From Zestomicrobium sp964482405 (GTDB lineage Archaea > Thermoproteota > Thermoprotei_A > Sulfolobales > NBVN01), in contig CAYZXH010000030.1 of the NCBI GenBank assembly GCA_964482405.1, forward strand, positions 1 to 19,867: a DNA stretch of 19,867 nt, given 5' to 3'. Positions 5,453-12,634 of this stretch are shown here, piece after piece (the stretch's first letter is position 1; every line of letters starts with the position of its first letter). The notes under the pieces are model-generated. The model had not been told where the DNA came from and searched no databases. It saw only the letters and a list, made by a program, of their open reading frames with translations. The translations under genes were made by a program, and so were the position numbers.

Positions 5453-7099
5453 ATGAGTGTCTGGGACTTGCTCTCGTGGGTTTCGTGGGTTTCCGGGGTG
5501 GTTGCCTTAAGTAGCTTCTTGTTGGGGGTGGCGTTACTCACTCTAGGTAACCTTGAGAGAGGCAAGACCTTAATCAGCGGCGGCTTACTCGGCATGCTGG
5601 TTTTCTTTTTCGGCTGGGGTTTAATAACCGCTCTATACCCCGTACCACCACCAGTACCTCACTCTTGGGTTCTCTACGCTTTAAGCGGTCTCGCACTATT
5701 CATGGCTACTATATACTTATCTGTAGGCAGGTTTGAGGAAGGGTCTCAATACTTAATGGGGGCTCTCCTAATAGTAGGTTTGGGATTCTTCGCCGCTTCC
5801 GTCGCTAGCGGTATTGAGTTAGGACCTACAGGGTCCTTATCCGTCAGTCTATACCCTTCGTCAACCTACCTTCAGTCAGGCGAGACCCTGACGCTAGGGG
5901 TGAGTGTCTCTGGAGCTACGGGCTCTCCAGTCACCATAGAAATTGATTGGGGTGACGGGGTAACGGAACAGCACGTGGTAACCCCTGAAACGATACACAC
6001 ATACAACCACACATACGTAACGAGCAACACCTCCACCACTTTCCCGTTAAGCGTTAGAGCGACCGACCCTAACGGGCTTGAAGGCTATAATACCGTCTCG
6101 ATAGCCGTAGTTAACTTAGGAGCTACGTGCAGCATACCTTGGCCCTTCGACTTCCTCTGCGGGCTGGTCTCGGCGGTGAAGGTGGTAATCCCCGGCCTAG
6201 ACTTAGGGAAGCTTACGTCAGCCCCCACATTCCCCACCAGCCCCGATAACGAGTTATACCAGCTTTACCAATGGATTCTCGGGGTCTCCGCAAGTCTCTT
6301 AAGCCTCTTCCTAGCTTTCAGGGTTGTCTGGGGCTTCGTGTGGGGTGGTTTAGGGAGGGAATTAATAGAATCTATTAAGGAAGCTGTGGTAGTGCTCGCT
6401 CTCTCATTCCTGGCACCACACGTCTACAACGCCGCGATACACGTACTGAATCACGTGTCGCTCACTATGATAGCGGGTCTCGACGTAGGCCCCGTGCTAG
6501 CGCTAGTGTTCACGTACCCGCTGATAGGTGTGGTCCTCGGGTATTTCGTGCCGACACTCGCGATTGTGGGTGCCTTCATAATAATAGTCTTGATAACGAC
6601 TTCAGCAGTCGTGTACGTCAGGTACTGGCTAATACTCACGTTAGTGACGACATCACCCCTAATAGCTATTTCCTGGATCCACCCAGCTCTCAGGAAGACC
6701 GCTACGCACGCCCTAAACCTCCTGGCAGGACTCGTTCTAGCAGGTCCTATAGCGGCGGTCTTCATAAGGATAATCTACGTGATGACCCCAGCTAAAGAGA
6801 TAACGTTCTCCCTAGTATTCCCTATCTTGGTAGGCATAATACCTAACGTGTTAGGGGTTTTAGGAGCCGGTGCCTCAGCGAGTGTAGGACACGCGTTAAC
6901 CAGTCTTACCTGGGTTCTCAGCGCTAGACTTACGCGCAGGCTAGACCAAACCACCACGTCAAGACAGTTAATGCAGTCAGTCCAGAACGTGACGCGAACC
7001 CCGCACGGCCCCGAAGTACTAGCTAGTCAAGCGTTAAGAACCCGCGTGCCGAGACCTAAGCTAACAACGTCGGTGGGGAGCGAGGACGCCCCTCATTAA
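5453..7099 (+). CDS. cedA: CedA/VirB6/TrbL-like polytopic DNA-transfer channel protein with PKD domain
   Basis: Predicted inner core of a Ced/Ted-type DNA-transfer machine, in the membrane. ATG 5453 (548 residues) is chosen over the upstream TTG 5405 because the TATA box at 5420-5431 gives leaderless transcription there and TTG lies in the repeat. Layout: two hydrophobic hairpins (about 7-61 and 72-121), each with a short charged turn (G32-NLERGK38 and G92-RFEEG97); an extracellular region of about 125-225 with a PKD/Ig-like signature IEIDWGDG and N-glycosylation sites; then about seven membrane helices from 280 to 500 with the charged loops seen in VirB6/TrbL proteins; and a short polar tail. 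The first hairpin aligns without gaps to the pilin encoded at 9850-10095. The stop TAA overlaps the stop of the convergent cedB-like gene. Family assignment rests on topology plus neighbours, not on a diagnostic motif. Confidence 0.78.
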   Translation: MSVWDLLSWVSWVSGVVALSSFLLGVALLTLGNLERGKTLISGGLLGMLVFFFGWGLITALYPVPPPVPHSWVLYALSGLALFMATIYLSVGRFEEGSQYLMGALLIVGLGFFAASVASGIELGPTGSLSVSLYPSSTYLQSGETLTLGVSVSGATGSPVTIEIDWGDGVTEQHVVTPETIHTYNHTYVTSNTSTTFPLSVRATDPNGLEGYNTVSIAVVNLGATCSIPWPFDFLCGLVSAVKVVIPGLDLGKLTSAPTFPTSPDNELYQLYQWILGVSASLLSLFLAFRVVWGFVWGGLGRELIESIKEAVVVLALSFLAPHVYNAAIHVLNHVSLTMIAGLDVGPVLALVFTYPLIGVVLGYFVPTLAIVGAFIIIVLITTSAVVYVRYWLILTLVTTSPLIAISWIHPALRKTATHALNLLAGLVLAGPIAAVFIRIIYVMTPAKEITFSLVFPILVGIIPNVLGVLGAGASASVGHALTSLTWVLSARLTRRLDQTTTSRQLMQSVQNVTRTPHGPEVLASQALRTRVPRPKLTTSVGSEDAPH

Positions 7100-9723
7100 G
7101 TAGCTTGATTAACCTCTATCTCATCCCCCACCTTAAAAATCCTCACCCTCTCCCTCACATAACTCGGTTGTTTCTGGTAGAGTGTGTGGAGTTTCTCAAA
7201 GCATTCTTCTCGGGTCCAGCTGTGCACCTCCTTAAAATCCTTAGTGCTTGACTTAACCCAGTTCCTCACTACCTGCTCTCTATGAGTCTCTAACTCATTA
7301 CATGACTCGATCTCGACAGCCACGGCCTCCGCGTACAGCGGTCTCCAAGAACCTCTATCAACAGGCATCACCACTAGGTCAGGCTTCTCGCCGCCTGGCT
7401 CGTTCCTCACCAGCGACACGTAGTAACCCTCCGACAAATACTTTAGTAGAACCTTCTTAGCCAGCCTCAACCCCTCATCACTGGGAGCCACCGCTTCTAA
7501 GCCGTTGAAGAGTCCCTTAACGTACTTAACGACACGCTTATTACCCCTCCTCTCAACCACCACGAACCCCAGAGCAGCGAGCTCACCAACCACATCCTCA
7601 ACTTCTTTCCTAGGCGCGCCAAGCCTCGTAGCTAAGTCAATCACGGAAGTCTCACCAGTCTTATAGACCTCGTACAGTGCTTGAAGACGTAGGGGTCTCG
7701 GAACCTCAACATACTTGAGGATCGGGTTAAGCATGCTCTTAAGATCTGACACGCCGGGCTCCCCGGGATCGTAAGCGTTCGTGCACACATCCCTCCTCCT
7801 AGGCACGTGGGGGGAGTAATCTATCAACACTGTCGTCGGGGGAGGTTGTTGCTCACCCGTCCCAGCAACCACCTTCACCACAGCCCTACCGACGGTCAAG
7901 CTAGTTAAGGCTTGGGAGAGAGACTTCGTGAACCCGGCGTCCATCAAGGACAGCTTCTTAACGTCGTGACCCCCCAACATGAAGACTATCTTCACAGCAC
8001 AATTCGTTAAAACTGACTGAAGTAGGTTGCGCGGTAATTGACCCGTGTGCTGATGTGCTATGATCAGGTGGAGGCCGTACTTGCGCGCCTCACTAAGTAT
8101 TGTGTCCATTATCGGTAAGTCGGACACGAACTGAAACTCATCAATTATTAGGAAGACAGGGGTTCTCTCAGCGCCTAGCCTAGCACGCGCCAAGACCTCA
8201 AACCATGACTTCATGACGACCGTTGAGGCGATCAGCCTAGCCAGACTCTCACCAAGGTCTGATTTAGGGGTCGCGAACAGCGTGACGCTCCCGGGCTTCA
8301 TGACATCATCAAACCTGATCGTCGTCTTCGAAGTCAGTTTCAAGAGTAGCTTGTCTCTAGCGTAGGGCTCCAACCTGCTTAAAGCACTTATGAATGTTTG
8401 GTCATGCATCCTCCTAAGAGCTGATAACTGCTTACCCCACTCAGGATCACTCACGTCTAGGTCCAGCTCCCCCTCATAGAGAGCTAAGATAACGTCATGT
8501 AGGTTACCCATGGTCGGTGAGTCAGACCTAGAATAGAGTGCTCTGAGAACTACCTGAAGCAAGTACTTAACGTTCACGGCAGTCTCCATGAGCTTCAGAA
8601 CCTCCCTGAAAACCCCCAGCAATATGTCGACAGCTATAGTCACTGCGTGACTCCTATCCTCCGCTTTAGGCAGATCCAGCGGGTTAATACCGAAAGGAGA
8701 CTTAATTGGGTGGAGGTACGTGCTCTCAGGAATCTCCTCAGCTAACTCCCTAGCCATATCGCCGTGCGGGTCAATAACGACTAAAGCAACATCACCTAAC
8801 TCAGCTAGCTTATGAGTGAGTAATTTCAGCAGGGTGGTCTTACCGGAGCCTGTCTGACCGATTATGTACGCGTGCCTGTAGAGATCCTCGACATCAAGCC
8901 TGAATTCAGACCCGTCCTCCAGAGAACCAATCCTGAAACTCCTGGAACTACCCCGCCTAGGGGGGATGGGAGGTAGCGGGAACTCCCTGGTAAACCCTAC
9001 CTTATGTAGTGAGGGGTCAGGCAATCTAACGATCTCATCAATTAGTTCCTCATTAAGCAACACCCTACCCCTAAGACCGAGAAGCTTATCCCAGAAACCC
9101 ACGTGCGGAGGTCTTAGCAAGACCATCAACTCCTCAGGATCCGCGACCTCGCGAGTAACCCACCTGAGATTAAGCGTTGATGACTCCCTCACCAACCCAC
9201 ACAGCTTCCTCAACTCTTCTTTATCACTCGCTAACGCGAGAACCTTACCTAAGAGTAGCTTAGGTATCTTTTTCTGCATCGCGGACGCACGCAACCTCAA
9301 CACCGGGTCATCCCGCTCCAGCGCTTTCTTGTAGGTAGTCGCGACCCTCCTTAAGAGGAGGGGGGCTAACCCAGGATCCTTACTAACTGAAACACATACA
9401 CCCCCGGGAAAACCGAGGGAGTTAACTAATCCCGGCAGATCCGAGATAATCAGGTCCGAGAACCAGATATCATCACCTCGCTTAAGCCTGAACTCAGCAA
9501 CCCGCACAACACCGCCGAAGAGCTTGAGGAAATCGTCGTAACTCTTCTCACGAACACCGAAAAACACTCTCAGCGTGGTCGGGTGGACAGGTGTTTCAAG
9601 AAAAACGAGGAGTCTATCCCCCCTATTCACTAAGCAGTAGGTGTGGGAGTGGCCGAGAAACCTTAACTCGAGCTCACGAGTACCTATCCTCGGAATTAAC
9701 TCGACGAGCGTGTTGAGACCCAC
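7096..9723 (-). CDS. cedB: CedB/VirB4/HerA-like DNA-transfer ATPase with winged-helix and nuclease-like C-terminus
   Basis: Predicted hexameric motor of the Ced/Ted DNA-transfer system. Domains in order: a variable N-terminal region (1-265) as in VirB4/TraC-type proteins; a HerA/FtsK-type ATPase core with Walker A G289-QTGSGKT296, strand ALVVIDPHGD, Walker B FLIIDEFQF with D528 E529, and the conserved HQHTGQLP segment; a winged-helix segment near 675-735; and a C-terminal domain with P781-D782-L and V803-E-I-E806 that resembles a PD-(D/E)xK nuclease core, with the usual lysine replaced. At 875 residues it is much longer than Sulfolobales CedB (about 600), mainly because of these C-terminal additions. 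GTG 9723 fits leaderless transcription from a TATA box at 9741-9750. It faces the cedA-like gene, with which it shares overlapping stop codons, and is divergent from the pilin gene. Confidence 0.87.
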   Translation of the reverse strand: MGLNTLVELIPRIGTRELELRFLGHSHTYCLVNRGDRLLVFLETPVHPTTLRVFFGVREKSYDDFLKLFGGVVRVAEFRLKRGDDIWFSDLIISDLPGLVNSLGFPGGVCVSVSKDPGLAPLLLRRVATTYKKALERDDPVLRLRASAMQKKIPKLLLGKVLALASDKEELRKLCGLVRESSTLNLRWVTREVADPEELMVLLRPPHVGFWDKLLGLRGRVLLNEELIDEIVRLPDPSLHKVGFTREFPLPPIPPRRGSSRSFRIGSLEDGSEFRLDVEDLYRHAYIIGQTGSGKTTLLKLLTHKLAELGDVALVVIDPHGDMARELAEEIPESTYLHPIKSPFGINPLDLPKAEDRSHAVTIAVDILLGVFREVLKLMETAVNVKYLLQVVLRALYSRSDSPTMGNLHDVILALYEGELDLDVSDPEWGKQLSALRRMHDQTFISALSRLEPYARDKLLLKLTSKTTIRFDDVMKPGSVTLFATPKSDLGESLARLIASTVVMKSWFEVLARARLGAERTPVFLIIDEFQFVSDLPIMDTILSEARKYGLHLIIAHQHTGQLPRNLLQSVLTNCAVKIVFMLGGHDVKKLSLMDAGFTKSLSQALTSLTVGRAVVKVVAGTGEQQPPPTTVLIDYSPHVPRRRDVCTNAYDPGEPGVSDLKSMLNPILKYVEVPRPLRLQALYEVYKTGETSVIDLATRLGAPRKEVEDVVGELAALGFVVVERRGNKRVVKYVKGLFNGLEAVAPSDEGLRLAKKVLLKYLSEGYYVSLVRNEPGGEKPDLVVMPVDRGSWRPLYAEAVAVEIESCNELETHREQVVRNWVKSSTKDFKEVHSWTREECFEKLHTLYQKQPSYVRERVRIFKVGDEIEVNQAT

Positions 9724-9740
9724 ACATAAAGAGCGACACC

Positions 9741-9750
9741 CTTAAATTAA
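9741..9750 (-). promoter_or_regulatory. TATA box of cedB-like gene
   Basis: On the minus strand TTAATTTAAG is centred 22-23 nt before GTG 9723, which fits a leaderless transcript. It shares the 72-126 bp region between cedB and the pilin gene with a plus-strand TATA element at 9786-9793. Confidence 0.55.
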
Positions 9751-9785
9751 GCCCTCGCAAACCCTGAGGAAACGTCCTTAAGTCG

Positions 9786-9793
9786 TTAAAAAG
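9786..9793 (+). promoter_or_regulatory. TATA box of cedA1-like pilin gene
   Basis: TTAAAAAG predicts initiation near 9815. The transcript would therefore begin after GTG 9796, leaving GTG 9823, GTG 9832 or ATG 9850 as possible starts. Inferred from spacing. Confidence 0.45.
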
Positions 9794-9849
9794 AGGTGGA
9801 TAGATATGTTGGTGACGTAAGCGTGGGTCACGTGCCGGGAACTCTCTCG

Positions 9850-10095
9850 ATGCAGACAATACCGATTACCGTAACACCTACTCCCCCGCCAGGGATAGGG
9901 GGTGCTGTGAGCACTATGCTCTCATGGCTTTACTGGATAGCTTGGGTTGCCGTAGTTGGTGCGGGGCTCTTCGGAGGCTTCAAGATAGCTACTGGGGACT
10001 ACGAGGGCGGTAAGAAATACTTAGGCGGCGCCATAGCTGGCGCCATAATATTGGCGTTCTTATGGGCCCTCATAGGAGGGCTTCTCGGGAGTTAA
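9850..10095 (+). CDS. cedA1: CedA1/VirB2/TrbC-like two-helix pilin subunit
   Basis: Small membrane protein expected to polymerise into the import/mating-type pilus of the Ced/Ted system. From ATG 9850 it has 81 residues: a Thr/Pro-rich N-terminus (PITVTPTPPP), a first hydrophobic helix at about 23-47, the short charged turn G49-DYEGGKK56, and a second hydrophobic helix at about 57-79. This two-helix hairpin with a tight cytoplasmic turn is the layout of VirB2, TrbC and crenarchaeal CedA1/TedC pilins. Start is uncertain: GTG 9823 or 9832 would add 9 or 6 residues, and GTG 9796 adds 18. None has a clear Shine-Dalgarno inside the predicted transcript. Its last 36 bases overlap the convergent zinc-ribbon gene. 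High expression would be expected for a pilin; a T6 tract at 10149-10154 may end the transcript. Confidence 0.85.
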   Translation: MQTIPITVTPTPPPGIGGAVSTMLSWLYWIAWVAVVGAGLFGGFKIATGDYEGGKKYLGGAIAGAIILAFLWALIGGLLGS

Positions 10096-11028
10096 TGAGG
10101 CAACAGTTATTAAGGGCCTCCTAACCCTGAAAGTCAAGACCAAAACACTTTTTTCGTTACTTAACCTACCCACCCCATCCACGAACACCCTTAATTTCCC
10201 TGCGAACCTAGCGCTCCTCCCCACCCTAGTCTTAGAGGTTGTGATCGGTACGTCCAGTAACGCGCTCCTCCCGATCAAGACGGCTTCCTCAGGCTTGAAG
10301 TGATGCCTGTACTCGTAGAGAGCTACTGAGGTTACGGAGTCTTTCAGGGGGACGCTCAAGTCTAGGTCTATAGTGAGTCTGCCCGTACTTGGATCTAGGG
10401 AGGAGATCCTCGCGGAGTCTTTAGATGCTTCTAGTCTGAAGAGCGTGGCTACCTTCTCAGCGTACGTGATCGCCTTCCTCCTAGCGACAAGCCTACTCAA
10501 CCTCTCCACCTTACTGAACCTCCCGCCACCCGAGTAGTGATTCATGTAGGTCCTGAGGACTTCGGGCACGTAGAAAGACTGTGGTGAGGGCTCCCAGGTA
10601 GGGGCTCTAGTGAAGTACTTCCCGCAGGAAGAACACCTAAAGAGTTTCTTACCCCTAGCAGAACCCCACCCAACGACCCTCTCAGAGAAGCAGAACGGGC
10701 ATAAGACGTACGTCATGAGTCCTGAGAGAGCGTCAGCACACTTAACGTACTGCCTGAAAGCGCCGTGAAATCTCCCTAGCGAGACCTTATCACGGAATAC
10801 CTCCCTAACCAAATCAAAAGTCCTGTAACCCCTGACTAAGAGGACTGCTAGAGCCGACTCCTCTGACCTGCCGAGAGAGCATAAATCACACTCACCAACC
10901 ACGAACCTAAGTAGGCTCACTGCCCCATACATGTGGAGCTTAGAGAAAAGCCTCTCAACACCCTCCACGTTACCTAAGCTCACGAGCTCGTGATCCTTGA
11001 GCCAGAAGCCTGAGTCGTACTCCGGCAT
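10060..11028 (-). CDS. Zinc-ribbon protein, possible DNA-binding factor, unknown function
   Basis: 322 residues, no signal peptide or membrane helix. Clear zinc ribbon C110-PFC113 with C132-SSC135-GKYFT, of the kind found in InsA-like transposase N-termini and transcription factors; a further C47-DLC50 pair and C97 could form a second metal site. After the ribbon comes a basic helical stretch (about 150-195, VLRTYMNHYSGGGRFSKVER and onward) that could be a helix-turn-helix. The C-terminal 120 residues are beta-type with no motif I know. No DDE or HUH catalytic motif is visible, so it is not a working transposase by itself. Its start codon ATG 11028 is covered by an inverted repeat (11030-11051) that overlaps the predicted transcription start, which suggests autoregulation. 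It lies between the pilin gene and the type IV pilus operon, so a regulator of the locus is one possibility. Confidence 0.75.
   Translation of the reverse strand: MPEYDSGFWLKDHELVSLGNVEGVERLFSKLHMYGAVSLLRFVVGECDLCSLGRSEESALAVLLVRGYRTFDLVREVFRDKVSLGRFHGAFRQYVKCADALSGLMTYVLCPFCFSERVVGWGSARGKKLFRCSSCGKYFTRAPTWEPSPQSFYVPEVLRTYMNHYSGGGRFSKVERLSRLVARRKAITYAEKVATLFRLEASKDSARISSLDPSTGRLTIDLDLSVPLKDSVTSVALYEYRHHFKPEEAVLIGRSALLDVPITTSKTRVGRSARFAGKLRVFVDGVGRLSNEKSVLVLTFRVRRPLITVASLTPEKPSYEGP
10149..10154 (+). terminator. T6 tract, candidate terminator of the pilin gene
   Basis: TTTTTT occurs 54 bases after the pilin stop codon on the plus strand. Archaeal transcription commonly ends at T-runs of this length without a hairpin. 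It lies within the antisense 3' part of the zinc-ribbon gene. Confidence 0.4.
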
Positions 11029-11029
11029 C

Positions 11030-11051
11030 TTACGTCATATGTAAGACGTAA
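11030..11051. promoter_or_regulatory. Inverted repeat over the start of the zinc-ribbon gene (candidate operator)
   Basis: Arms TTACGTC (11030-11036) and GACGTAA (11045-11051) are perfect complements with an eight-base spacer. The repeat begins one base from the start codon. A T/A-rich element on the minus strand (TTTTTATTTT, about 11056-11066) would place transcription initiation inside the repeat, the usual position for an archaeal repressor site. Confidence 0.55.
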
Positions 11052-11080
11052 AACGAAAATAAAAACACTTAAGAAAACCA

Positions 11081-11111
11081 GCGCGTGAGACTCAACCACC
11101 GCGCGTGAAAC
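11081..11111. repeat. Pair of 11-bp direct repeats spaced 20 bp
   Basis: GCGCGTGAGAC (11081-11091) and GCGCGTGAAAC (11101-11111) differ at one base and start exactly 20 bp apart, about two helical turns. They lie between the zinc-ribbon gene promoter and the 3' end of the type IV pilus operon. A protein-binding site is possible; function unknown. Confidence 0.5.
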
Positions 11112-11131
11112 ACTAAAACTCATTTAGTGTT
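11109..11131. repeat. Perfect 9-bp inverted repeat with 5-base loop
   Basis: AACACTAAA (11109-11117) pairs with TTTAGTGTT (11123-11131) around ACTCA. It lies downstream of the type IV pilus operon on the minus strand, after the T5 tract at 11164-11168, and upstream of the zinc-ribbon promoter. It could stabilise a 3' end, act as an operator, or belong with the adjacent direct repeats. Confidence 0.6.
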
Positions 11132-11163
11132 GATTAGGGTTCTCATGATACGTCTTTGGATTT

Positions 11164-11168
11164 AAAAA
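11164..11168 (-). terminator. T5 tract, candidate terminator of the type IV pilus operon
   Basis: On the minus strand the tract TTTTT follows the stop codon of the platform gene by about 32 bases. Suited to archaeal intrinsic termination; weak evidence alone. Confidence 0.35.
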
Positions 11169-11200
11169 CACTTAACTCAACCAAACAACCACGCAGGGAC

Positions 11201-12634
11201 TCACTTAATAGGTAGTGACGCCGCGAAAATTAGTGCGGCGAGCGCTGGGCACGCAGTCGAGGTATTCTTACCTAACGAGATCTTGGAAACAGTGTATCCT
11301 AGAGCGAGTACCGAGACGTAGGAGATTAGTAAGACGCTCGTCGACGGGGTTGCCTCATAGCTTAAGGATATCGTTGAGGCCATCAAGAAAGGAGTTAAGA
11401 CTACTATGAAGCACATTATCGTTAAAGCACTAACGTAGTATCTTAAAGTCCTCCTAACCTCGTAGAAGAAATTAACGAATAAGTCGAAGACTTCCGGCTC
11501 GCAGTCACCCAGTTTTTTAAGAAACGCTAGCGCGTCACTCAAGTATAGTGCTAGCCAAGACCTCACACGCTTCCTCACGACCTCCCTCAACTCCTCATCT
11601 TCGTAGAGATAGAAGGACCTGAAAACCCTTACGTGATTAGAAGCTCTGCTAACCACCCTACCCCCGACGGCGGTGCTCACAGCCATTAACTGCAGGATCA
11701 TTGGGAACACCCCGATAACTAAGGAAGCCGTCGAAGTGGTTTGAAGAAGCTTAACGAATCCTCTCAGGTCCTCGCTGACTAGGTAGTGTAGTGGGAGGAT
11801 GAGTAGGAGAGTCCCCGCCACGTAAGAAGCCCTGAAAACCCTGAGTGTCCCCTCATCAATCACTACCTGAAGACCTACCGGGTAGTCCGGGAATAGTGAA
11901 CTCGTTAGGAACCCTGCTAAGACTAAGGCAGGCACTACGAAACCAGTCAGCTCATCACCAATCAAGAAAGTCATGCTGACCGAGACGAGAGGTCCCATGG
12001 TTAGCGCCACGCAGGTAATTAACCCGGCGTTAATCCTGAAATTAATTGATTTAGCTACTTGAGAATATATTGTTTTAACGTAGTCAGCCGCCGCATCCCT
12101 GAGCTGAGTTAACGCGGTACCGGAATTAAGTGCTAGCGAGTACTCGAGGAGGAAATACTTAGTCTTACCTGAGGTTATCTTAGAGAGCGTGGTCAGCGCC
12201 CCCACAATACCTAAGACTTCGGCTAGCTTAACGAATCTCTCACTAAGGAATTTGAAAGACTTGAATGTCTTCGAGGAACTCGCGAACCTCAGGAATTCCG
12301 CGAACTCAAGACCTGTCTTGCTCGCTGCCGCCGCAACCAGCGTGGCGAACGGTAATTCATCGTCGAGTCTCTTATTAATCGTGGTTATTGACGTGAGTGT
12401 TTCCAGAACCCTGTACGTTAGGAGAACGAAGATTAGAGCACTTAATGAGGTGGTTAACGCGGGGTCAGCCCCCAACACCCCGACGTAGTGGAGTACTGCC
12501 GGTACTAAGGATATCGGGGCTAGTATGAGGGCTTGTTTCAGCTCCCTCTCAGCGTTAGCGTATTTCTCGATTCTTGGATCAACTAATGCCACGTACCTCC
12601 GATATTTCCTGAGTATCTTATCGAGCATCTTCAA
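11201..12634 (-). CDS. Type IV pilus platform membrane protein (GspF/TadC/ArlJ family)
   Basis: Polytopic inner-membrane platform that partners the secretion ATPase in archaeal type IV pilus assembly. About nine hydrophobic segments, beginning with a pair at roughly 35-80. A cytoplasmic GspF-type region follows (about 93-190, LPFATLVAAAASKTGLEFAE and on to residues near 190), then further membrane helices, a second cytoplasmic region (about 335-390, with the acidic-basic stretch YEDEELREVVRKRVR), and C-terminal helices. At 477 residues this is normal for archaeal members, which carry two such modules. ATG 12634 has GGAGTG upstream at a good spacing and the gene overlaps the end of the ATPase gene by 17 bases, so translation is probably coupled. 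It is the last gene of a four-gene minus-strand operon with prepilin, secreted protein and ATPase. Confidence 0.88.
   Translation of the reverse strand: MKMLDKILRKYRRYVALVDPRIEKYANAERELKQALILAPISLVPAVLHYVGVLGADPALTTSLSALIFVLLTYRVLETLTSITTINKRLDDELPFATLVAAAASKTGLEFAEFLRFASSSKTFKSFKFLSERFVKLAEVLGIVGALTTLSKITSGKTKYFLLEYSLALNSGTALTQLRDAAADYVKTIYSQVAKSINFRINAGLITCVALTMGPLVSVSMTFLIGDELTGFVVPALVLAGFLTSSLFPDYPVGLQVVIDEGTLRVFRASYVAGTLLLILPLHYLVSEDLRGFVKLLQTTSTASLVIGVFPMILQLMAVSTAVGGRVVSRASNHVRVFRSFYLYEDEELREVVRKRVRSWLALYLSDALAFLKKLGDCEPEVFDLFVNFFYEVRRTLRYYVSALTIMCFIVVLTPFLMASTISLSYEATPSTSVLLISYVSVLALGYTVSKISLGKNTSTACPALAALIFAASLPIK

Noticed and set aside
9793..9820. A four-codon leader ORF (ATG 9806 to TAA 9820) behind GAGGTG, before the pilin gene
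   Set aside because: The TATA box at 9786-9793 predicts initiation at about 9815, so the Shine-Dalgarno and ATG would not be in the transcript; likely chance.
9796..9849. GTG 9796 as the pilin start
   Set aside because: It overlaps the TATA region and adds 18 residues that do not resemble pilin leaders; not fully excluded.
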